Assembly: GCA_023150945.1 (NCBI GenBank)
Contig: JAKLJX010000001.1
Span: 1 to 64,000, forward strand
DNA length: 64,000 nucleotides
Direction: 5' to 3'
Source: a bacterium
Lineage (GTDB): Bacteria; Zhuqueibacterota; Zhuqueibacteria; Zhuqueibacterales; Zhuqueibacteraceae
A model generated the notes under the pieces. The model saw only the letters and a list, made by a program, of their open reading frames with translations. It was not told the origin of the DNA and ran no database searches. Numbering within the stretch: position 1 is the stretch's first letter; the number at the start of each line of letters is the position of its first letter. The translations under genes and the position numbers were made by a program. This document shows, in pieces, positions 18,501-24,685 of the stretch.

Positions 18501-20375
18501 GTGGACGTCTGGCAGCAGGCCGCGGCAATGTATCAACAAACCGGCGATTATGCGCTGGCGGTGAACAGCTTGCAGCATGCCCTGGAACTTTGTCGGCGCG
18601 CTGCAGATCCCGGCCGTGAGGCGCAGGTGCAGCAGCAGTTGGGCATCGTTTATCGCAGCGCCAAGGATTATCCCGAGGCGCTCCGTTCTTTGCGTTCGGC
18701 GCTGAATTTGAGCCGGACCTTGGGCGACCAGGACTTGGAGCACAAGGTGCTGGGCCAGCTCGGTTATTTGTATGAGTTGCAAGGTGACAAGACGCAGGCG
18801 CTGGCCTGGTACAAACAATCGGTGGCGGTGTTGGAAGAAGGCCTGCCGGTGCCGGCGCTTGGCGCGCTCGCAGAGCCGGCGGTGGCGGCAGCGGTGAATG
18901 TCTACCGTCGCATGGTCGCTCTGTTTTTCGAGCAGCAAGATTATGAGAATGCGTTCAGCTATCTCGAACGCGGCAAGGCGCGGCCTTTGCTTGCAGCGCT
19001 GTTCGCCACGCCGGGAGAAATTACGCCCGGCGTCGAACCGGAATTGCGTGAAGCGGAAAGAAGCCTGCTGAGCCGCGGCGCGCGTCTGCGCGCCGAGTGG
19101 CAAAGCGGCATGGGCAGCTTGCGCCAGCGCCTCATGATCGAGCAGCAAAAGGAAACCAACACGCAATGGAAGCTGCTGGCGCAACGCGTGCAATTGGCAC
19201 ATCCGGAATATGCCGAGTTGAAATTCCCCGCGCCGCTGCGCCTGCAGCAGGTGCAGAATGAAATTTTGCAGGACAACGAAGTGTTGCTGGAGTTTTTTCT
19301 CGGCGAGCGCGCGCTCTACAGCTTCGTCATCGGCAGGAAGAACCTCTATCCCTTCCTCGTCCGGATTGATCGGGAGAAACTGACCGCCAAAGTGGCGCAG
19401 CTCATCACCTCGCTGAACGGCGGCGCCACCTCCCCGTTTGATCAGGCGCTCGCGTATCAACTCTACCAGATTCTCATTCAGCCGCTGGAGACGCGCATTG
19501 CCGCGGCCAATCAGCAGCAGGAATTGGCGGCGTTGATCATCGTGCCGGACGGCATTCTGCACTACCTGCCGTTTGACGCGCTCGTGGCCCAGGCGCCCGC
19601 CGCCAACGGCGCAGGCCGGCTGGCGGGCACGGCGTTTTTACTCGACCGCTATCCGTTGACTTATTCGCCCACTGCGGCATTGTTGCGCAACGTGAGCAAA
19701 CGCGCGCCCGCCGGTTATTCCGGCGACCTGCTGGCCCTGGCGCCCTTTGCCAGCGCGAGCAACAACGGTGTTGCGCGCGTGCCGGTGAGCTATCTCGACG
19801 ATCTGGCGCCGGCGGGCAAACCCGTCGTGCCGGCGGCGCGGGCCCCCGCTCTGCCGTATTCGGCGCAGGAAATCAAACTGATCAGCGCGCACAGCAAAAA
19901 CGTGCGGGCCAAATTGAACGCCGAGGCCACGCGGGAACAGTTGCAGCATTATGCCGGCGGTCATCGCTTTCTGCATTTGGCGACCTTCGGTTACCTGGAT
20001 CCGCAGGAACCGCTGCAATCGGCTTTTCTGCTCAGCGACGGCTTTGTGCGCGTCGCCGAGATCTACAACATGAATCTCAAGGCCGAACTGGCGGTCTTGA
20101 GCGCCAGCACCACGAAGCTGGAAGACACGAGCAGCGGCCAGGATCTGAGCGGACTGGCCAGTGCTTTCTTTCATGCCGGCACGCGTTCGTTGGTCATCAG
20201 CTTGTGGCGCAGTGAAGAGCGCACCGCGGCCGAGTTGCTGGCGCAGTTCTATGCCAACTTGAATCGCGGCATGAACAAGGCCGCAGCGTTGCGTGCGGCC
20301 AAGCGCGCAACGCGGACCGGCACTTCCGATCATCCCGCGCGGTGGGCGCCTTTTGTATTGTTGGGCGCCCGCTGA
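15516..20375 (+). CDS. TPR-repeat protein with C-terminal, catalytically degenerate CHAT domain
   Basis: About 1619 residues. After a signal-peptide-like N-terminus (LTALLLLAAVGLLFGQ) comes an array of roughly two dozen TPR-like repeats of 40 residues (pattern LNQLGEVHQLTGNDATALSYF). The last 400 residues are a CHAT domain: HYLPFDALVA, HRFLHLATFGYLD, AELAVLSASTT, GLASAFFHAGTRSLVISLW and KAAALRAAKRATR. In proteolytic CHAT proteins the two catalytic motifs read HxATHG and LSACxTG; here the His is Phe (codon 19986-19988) and the Cys is Ser (20106-20108). The protein is therefore likely a scaffold or sensor rather than a caspase-like protease. The start at 15516 has GAGG nine bases upstream; ATG at 15483 is an alternative. 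Confidence 0.9.
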   Translation: MNPWTRMTATLTALLLLAAVGLLFGQETPEPAAPDSGKQEQLSGQDFMDGFMAAVRSGNQAQAELLVKRFPFHAGVLASYLYNQGAKAYKASDPEKALDALESGVYLFRLQKNTDGERETLLLIADVYEGMGDYKLALANLQDVLALQRAANDNSGEVGILNRMAAIYREAGNREQAFRYLLQAQAIVKQAGNDSLRASVLNNFGQIHMDLGAYSKALSAYEEALQLARASFDKSSEGWILKNIGRVYQESRDFRRAEEYYLKALATLEEARNQPAMGRVLNQLGEVHQLTGNDATALSYFHDALNAMMAAGDENGKGTTFMHLGDFYRSRGNFNDALLSYETALTLKRKTRDQAGQAAVWHRLGELYSDRQDFQQALPAFETAINLRKKIHDRAGEGVTLNRLGEMHCRLSQFKQALARFREALAATLEGGDTRQVKAVSQNAGAVFASNGYYEKAIGHFQRALEICRASEDSLGQGTVLHQMAETCRSAGDFNRAHAHDLEALRLLKALPANDAAVQALVGEIHRQTGDWASALRQFEYVLKLHRAAADTVLTSKTLNQLGMTYRRAGDYQTARAKHQEALALAQQIGDRPLQVVTRNSLGEIYRSGRNHEEALAQHQAALKIAQELGDKAAAAKTLALLGETQGLAGNAVEGMKRLQEAMALAGDLGDKATEARTIVSLGESHGRQGQNRKALEYYRSAIRLYQSMGDKAGECVVLTRIGELYAATQDYQNALKYFNYVLNNRRQAGDKLQEGLALKHIGSVHLATRDYATALARYQEALKLLGKSGELSDLITLFSGLAEIYTQLGNQMQADFYKEELHKAYQDLGDKTGQTGSTEDLSHWQIRFSTYQEARQHYEKTMALHRQAGSRAGEIQALNEIGEIARRAGKIQEALAHFQTALRRMAELQEESRKATVLSNLGMVYLALNQRAQAESSLQEALRLQQQAGQASAAALTLSRLGALQTALGRYQQAGAYFQTAAEIYQEVNDPATEVDVWQQAAAMYQQTGDYALAVNSLQHALELCRRAADPGREAQVQQQLGIVYRSAKDYPEALRSLRSALNLSRTLGDQDLEHKVLGQLGYLYELQGDKTQALAWYKQSVAVLEEGLPVPALGALAEPAVAAAVNVYRRMVALFFEQQDYENAFSYLERGKARPLLAALFATPGEITPGVEPELREAERSLLSRGARLRAEWQSGMGSLRQRLMIEQQKETNTQWKLLAQRVQLAHPEYAELKFPAPLRLQQVQNEILQDNEVLLEFFLGERALYSFVIGRKNLYPFLVRIDREKLTAKVAQLITSLNGGATSPFDQALAYQLYQILIQPLETRIAAANQQQELAALIIVPDGILHYLPFDALVAQAPAANGAGRLAGTAFLLDRYPLTYSPTAALLRNVSKRAPAGYSGDLLALAPFASASNNGVARVPVSYLDDLAPAGKPVVPAARAPALPYSAQEIKLISAHSKNVRAKLNAEATREQLQHYAGGHRFLHLATFGYLDPQEPLQSAFLLSDGFVRVAEIYNMNLKAELAVLSASTTKLEDTSSGQDLSGLASAFFHAGTRSLVISLWRSEERTAAELLAQFYANLNRGMNKAAALRAAKRATRTGTSDHPARWAPFVLLGAR

Positions 20376-20706
20376 AGCGCGATTGTTTACAATTCTGTTA
20401 TTGCGTAACTCCTGCCATCTCCGGAACCAGCTTCGTTATTCAGTCTCACCGTGAAACATCCGGCCGGGTCCGGCGCCGGTTTAACTTCAGCATTCTGCAG
20501 CGCAGCAGACGGCGGGACACTGGCACCGATTTTGTCGTGCTTGCCCTCCCCACAACTTTCTGCATGAATGCGGCTTCATGGGCTGGGCCGCCGCTTCATT
20601 CGTGACACCTTTGCGATTGTGGGATTCGGATTGCGGCAAGCACGGCGGCAAAACCTGACCGGCTTGCCAGTCACTCAACAGATCCAGATGATTTGAGGCC
20701 GCCATT
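20376..20706. other. Gene-free spacer
   Basis: About 330 bases between the CHAT gene and the histidine kinase gene. No gene, terminator or repeat is recognised, apart from a GAGG ribosome-binding site just before 20707. Confidence 0.55.
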
Positions 20707-21885
20707 ATGCACCCTTTGCACTCGCATCCCGCTTCAACCACCACGCTTGCTCCCGCTGCTTCCACCTTTTGGCAATCCGCCGCCCCGGCGCCGGAGCAGG
20801 CACTATCGCTCGGCGCCCTCTGCGAAGCGCTGCCGGAAGCCGTCTGCTGTGTCGATGAAGATCTGATCGTGCGGCATTGGAATCACGCCATGGCGCGGCT
20901 GGTGGGAGTGACGCGCAAGCAAGCGCTGCAGAAGCCGGTGTTCTCGCTGGTGCCGAGCAGTTTCGAGCAGGGTTTGCGGGGGGAGTTGCAGCGCTTGTTT
21001 GAAAGCGCGCACAGTGACCGGGAGGAAAACGCGAAGTCGCCGCTGCAACTGCAGGGCGAATTTCAACAGTGCCACGGCAACGGTCCGAGCTTCACCTTCC
21101 GCTATCATCTCAGCGCGCTGCCGGCGGCGGGCGGGCAGCGCCTGGCCATGCTGGCGTTGAGTGAAATACCCCAGGGCCGGATTCTGCGCAAGCAGCATCA
21201 ACTGCTCGAACAGCTTCTGCTGCTGGGCAAGCTCAACACCAGCGTGGCGCACGAGCTGGCGGGCGCGCTCGACGTGATCTGCCACCGCCTCGATGACATC
21301 CTGGGGATGGCGACGCAGAGCGGTAATCACGAACTGGAAGCGGGCCTGCACGACATCATCACGCAAATCTACCGCATCAGCTACCTCACCAACAACATGG
21401 TCAGCCTGGCGCGCGATGCCTCCGCTCATCTCGTCGCGCTCGACCTCAACGACGCCATTCTGGAGGCACTCGCCCTGCTGCAACAAACCATGAATCATGA
21501 AGTGTTGTGCACCATGGTGCTCGCCCCCAACTTGCCGCCCATCACCGGCGATGCGATTCTGCTGCAGGTGGCGCTGCAGAACCTGCTGAAATACGCGATC
21601 ATGGCCGCCGGTGAAGACGCCGTCCCCAAAATGCAAACCGAACCGCAGCCCAACGGTGAAGGAGTGGTGATCCGCCTGGAAGACCGCGGCGCCCCCCTCG
21701 AGGCCGAAACGCTCGAGCGTTTTTTCGATCCGGTGTTCAATGCGGAGAAATTCGGCTTGGGGGTGGGCTTGGGGCTTTTCCTGAGCCGGAGGATCATCGA
21801 AGCGCATCACGGCGAGATCGCCGTGCGTCCTCACGAAGCGCACGGCTCGGAAATCATCATTTCGTTTCCGTCGGCGCGGCGTTGA
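20707..21885 (+). CDS. PAS-domain sensor histidine kinase with degenerate ATP site
   Basis: A 392-residue cytoplasmic protein with no membrane segment. A PAS domain spans about residues 35-150 (ALPEAVCCVDEDLIVRHWNHAM). The H-box is at SVAHELAGALDVI with His182. The HATPase domain follows at about 280-388: the G box GLGVGLGLFLSRRIIEAHHG is intact, but the Mg-binding Asn of the N box (normally NLLxNA) is Tyr296 in NLLKYA, and the DxGxG box reads EDRGAPL. It may be a weak or inactive kinase. No response regulator lies nearby. Its 3' end overlaps the convergent glycosyltransferase gene by 29 bases. Confidence 0.8.
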   Translation: MHPLHSHPASTTTLAPAASTFWQSAAPAPEQALSLGALCEALPEAVCCVDEDLIVRHWNHAMARLVGVTRKQALQKPVFSLVPSSFEQGLRGELQRLFESAHSDREENAKSPLQLQGEFQQCHGNGPSFTFRYHLSALPAAGGQRLAMLALSEIPQGRILRKQHQLLEQLLLLGKLNTSVAHELAGALDVICHRLDDILGMATQSGNHELEAGLHDIITQIYRISYLTNNMVSLARDASAHLVALDLNDAILEALALLQQTMNHEVLCTMVLAPNLPPITGDAILLQVALQNLLKYAIMAAGEDAVPKMQTEPQPNGEGVVIRLEDRGAPLEAETLERFFDPVFNAEKFGLGVGLGLFLSRRIIEAHHGEIAVRPHEAHGSEIIISFPSARR

Positions 21886-22732
21886 GGCGTGCGTCCGTCT
21901 GGGCGCCGGCGTTGTGCTGGGCTTCCCACAGCTTCAAATACAGCGCGAGTTTCACCATCGCCGTCACCAACGCCAGGACCAGGCCGTGCTGGCCATCGCG
22001 CCAGCCCTGCTTGGCGACGTATTTGTTCCAAAACGCCGCCAGCGGCCGGAAGAAAAAATCCCACCAATGCACGCGCCGGCCGGCGCGATCCAATGCTTCC
22101 AGCGAGCTGTAGCGATTCATGCGCGCCAGGCTTTCTTCCAGCGTGCGATGGGTGTAGTGCAGCAGGTCGTGCTGCAGATGAGCCAGCGTTCCCGTCACTG
22201 CAAAGCCCTCATGCGCATGCGTGTTGATCAGCCGCGCGCGGGCGGCGCGAAACAAGCGCAGTTGATAACCGGGATACCAGCCGCCATGCCGCATGAATTT
22301 TCCCAAAAACGTGCTCAAGCGGGGAAGGTAATAGCCGTCCGCCGCCGTTGGGTTCTGGAGAACCGATCGAATCTCGGCGGCGAGCGCGGGCGTGATGCGC
22401 TCGTCGGAATCGAGGCTCAGGACCCAATCGCCGGTGGCTTGCTCGAGGGCAAACTGCTTTTGCGCGGCAAAACCCGGCCAGGGCCTGACGAACCAGCGCA
22501 CCTGCGCGCCGCCTGGTTGTGCTTGCGCGGCGGCGAATGCACGGCACAGCGCCTGCGTCTCATCCCTGCTTTCGCCATCCACAATGATGATCTCATCGGC
22601 AAAGGCCGCGCTCGCCAGGCAGTCGCCCAACAGATGCGCCTCATTCTGGGTGATGATGATCACTGAAAGCCGGGGCGCGCCCGGCGTCATGCTCTTGGTC
22701 ATTGCTGGTGACTCTGCGGCATTTTCATTCAT
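21857..22732 (-). CDS. Family 2 glycosyltransferase (LPS core type, WaaE/KdtX-like)
   Basis: A 291-residue inverting GT-A glycosyltransferase, acting on the cytoplasmic face of the inner membrane. The N-terminal LSVIIITQNEAHLLGDCL and ADEIIIVDGESRDET blocks bind the nucleotide sugar; LSLDSDERI is the DXD-type metal site; GWYPGYQLRLFR and HEGFAVTG are typical of the WaaE/KdtX branch that modifies LPS core. Hydrophobic residues near the C-terminus fit membrane association. A second ATG at 22702 is possible. Together with the heptosyltransferase-like gene upstream on the same strand it points to LPS core or surface-glycan synthesis. Confidence 0.88.
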   Translation of the reverse strand: MNENAAESPAMTKSMTPGAPRLSVIIITQNEAHLLGDCLASAAFADEIIIVDGESRDETQALCRAFAAAQAQPGGAQVRWFVRPWPGFAAQKQFALEQATGDWVLSLDSDERITPALAAEIRSVLQNPTAADGYYLPRLSTFLGKFMRHGGWYPGYQLRLFRAARARLINTHAHEGFAVTGTLAHLQHDLLHYTHRTLEESLARMNRYSSLEALDRAGRRVHWWDFFFRPLAAFWNKYVAKQGWRDGQHGLVLALVTAMVKLALYLKLWEAQHNAGAQTDARLNAAPTETK

Positions 22733-23185
22733 GTGGCGTCTCGCACAGTACCCGGATTATTGCGTTTTTCGTTTGCATGAGGCGTTGTTGTCTCCGGCGT
22801 AATGCGGCCAGCATCGTACCCGCGAAGATTGGTGCCGAACGGCAAAAGGCGGGGGGTTGCTTTATCCGGCCACCAAATGCTGTCGTACATTACTCGAATC
22901 TCAAAAAGGCAGAAGCGCACGCCCTGGCGAAGAGTTGTAAAGAGGAATTCGACTTCAGGCATTTCGTGAATGAAGACAACATGTGTTGACGCTAAAATGT
23001 CATGCCCTCGAAACACGTCAGAAATGCCGCCCTTTCAGGGCAACCTGCGATGAACCTTGTCAATATCCCAGGGCGCTGCCCGTGGGCTAATGCCTGTGAG
23101 CCCGTCGGGGTCAAGCTGGCCCTTTGGAGAAGCCGGGGTGCTTAACGTCGTAGCGTTCGCCTGCGCCTGCGTCACTTTCCGCGAT
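22733..23185. other. Gene-free spacer between glycosyltransferase genes
   Basis: About 450 bases. An antisense frame of 95 codons (22729-23016) has no recognisable motif and no ribosome-binding site, so I do not call it. No terminator is evident. Confidence 0.5.
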
Positions 23186-24259
23186 TCATTCCGCTGCAGC
23201 CCGGCCACCTTGCGCCTCCGCCGCGCCCCTGCGCGATGACAGGCATCTCTGCACCGCCGCCAGCACCTGTTCCACCTCCAGCTTTTGCATGCAATCATGT
23301 GTCTTGATCCGGCACGCCACGCCGTTGCAGCCGAGACAAGCCAAACCTTCCTGCCGCACAATTTGATGGCCTTCACCCCAGGGACCTTGCAAATCCGGGC
23401 GCGTGGGGCCATAGATGCCCACCACCGGCGTCTGCATGGCAGCGGCCAAATGCAGCGGCCCGGAGTCATTGGAAACGAGCAGACGCAAGCGCGCCAGCAG
23501 CGCGGCGGATTGCATCAAACTCGTCGGCGGCGCCAGCAACGCCGGCGATTGCATCATCTCCAGGATCGCCGCGGCCTCCTCGCGTTCCTGCCGGTTGCCC
23601 CACAACAGGATGATCTGTGCCGCTCTCGCGGTTGCCAGACGGTCGCCGAGCGCCGCGAATGCCGCCAGCGGCCAGCGCTTCGTGTACCATCCGCCGGAAG
23701 CGTTCAAACCGATCACCGGCCGGCTGCGATCGAATTCCTGCTTGTGCCACCATGCGTTGATTTCTTCCTGTGCGCCGGCCGCCACCTCCACGCGCAACGC
23801 CTTGGTGACGAGGGGAAGCCCCAGACTGCGCAACGCATCAAGATTGAATTCGACTTCATGCACCTGATCCCCGCGCGGGGTGACGAGATGATTGTAAGCG
23901 AAGCGGCGGACGCGAAATTTGTAGCCCACCCGCACGGCGGCGCGCGTGCCGAAGGCCAGTAGCGCGCTGCGTGGATTGCCGAACAGGTCGATCACCAGGT
24001 CATAACGCCGCCGGCGCAAATCGCGCAGCAGGGCCAGTTGCTTGCGCCAGCCCGGCGGATTGCGCTCGAGCACGATCAAATCATGCACGGCCGGATGATG
24101 CTGCACCAGGGGAGCGGCCGGCGGTTCGGTGAGAAAATCGATCACGGCGCCGGGCAGCGCTGCGGCCAGATTATCCAGCACCGGCGTGGCCAGAATCACG
24201 TCGCCGATGGCGCGCAGCTTGATGACCAGAATTTTTTTGAAACCGCCGCTGGGTGGCAT
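23186..24259 (-). CDS. Family 9 glycosyltransferase (ADP-heptose:LPS heptosyltransferase-like)
   Basis: A 357-residue GT-B transferase of the WaaC/WaaF/WaaQ type, which adds heptose to the LPS inner core. It starts with KKILVIKLRAIGDVILATPVL, the family hallmark, and continues with YDLVIDLFGNPRSALLAF, VIGLNASGGWYTKRWP in the donor site, and LLVSNDSGPLHLAAAMQTPVVGIYGPT. Cysteine pairs near the C-terminus (CLGCNGVACRIKTHDC) are seen in many FCB members. The ATG at 24259 is chosen rather than the in-frame TTG at 24265. Confidence 0.9.
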   Translation of the reverse strand: MPPSGGFKKILVIKLRAIGDVILATPVLDNLAAALPGAVIDFLTEPPAAPLVQHHPAVHDLIVLERNPPGWRKQLALLRDLRRRRYDLVIDLFGNPRSALLAFGTRAAVRVGYKFRVRRFAYNHLVTPRGDQVHEVEFNLDALRSLGLPLVTKALRVEVAAGAQEEINAWWHKQEFDRSRPVIGLNASGGWYTKRWPLAAFAALGDRLATARAAQIILLWGNRQEREEAAAILEMMQSPALLAPPTSLMQSAALLARLRLLVSNDSGPLHLAAAMQTPVVGIYGPTRPDLQGPWGEGHQIVRQEGLACLGCNGVACRIKTHDCMQKLEVEQVLAAVQRCLSSRRGAAEAQGGRAAAE

Positions 24260-24685
24260 ACGCAAACGATGAACTCCGCATCCGTGAGCTGTCAGGTTTG
24301 CTCAGTCTCTTGAGATTGAAATCGTTGTTCTGACAGCAATGACTTTCTCCAGCGGAGGAAGAGCTTTTTCCTCTGCCGGGTTGTTTCTGTTTGTTGGCGA
24401 TTTCCCTTGAGTTGCGGTTTAACCGCGTTGGGCAGTGCCCGTGCGAAATTGCAGCTTCTTGACAAAAGCGTTCCTGCGGTGGCTTGGCCGGCGCATTGAA
24501 GAGCGAAGCGTTGCAACGGCGCTCGCAGTTCGAAAACCTCGGCGCAGCCGCGGCCGGAACATTTTCGGACCGGCACGGGAGGGCGAACACGCCGGCTCGC
24601 GGCGAGAAGGTAGAAAAAGAAAAGGCAGGACACAACGAGATTGTGCCCTGCCCTTCACCGTGCCTGATCAGGCGGAAAACGCTGA
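24260..24685. other. Spacer holding a terminator
   Basis: About 425 bases between the heptosyltransferase start and the stop of the phosphoesterase gene. Apart from the terminator at 24613-24652 nothing is recognised. The heptosyltransferase promoter must lie in the left part. Confidence 0.55.
24613..24652 (-). terminator. Rho-independent terminator of the phosphoesterase gene
   Basis: On the minus strand a 12-position stem with one mismatch (24647-24652 and 24641-24645 pairing with 24624-24635) is followed by TTTTCTTTTT. It is 34 bases beyond the stop codon at 24686. Confidence 0.85.

Noticed and set aside
22729-23016. 95-codon frame between the glycosyltransferase genes
   Set aside because: No motif, no ribosome-binding site, and it overlaps the start of the family 2 glycosyltransferase gene by a few bases.
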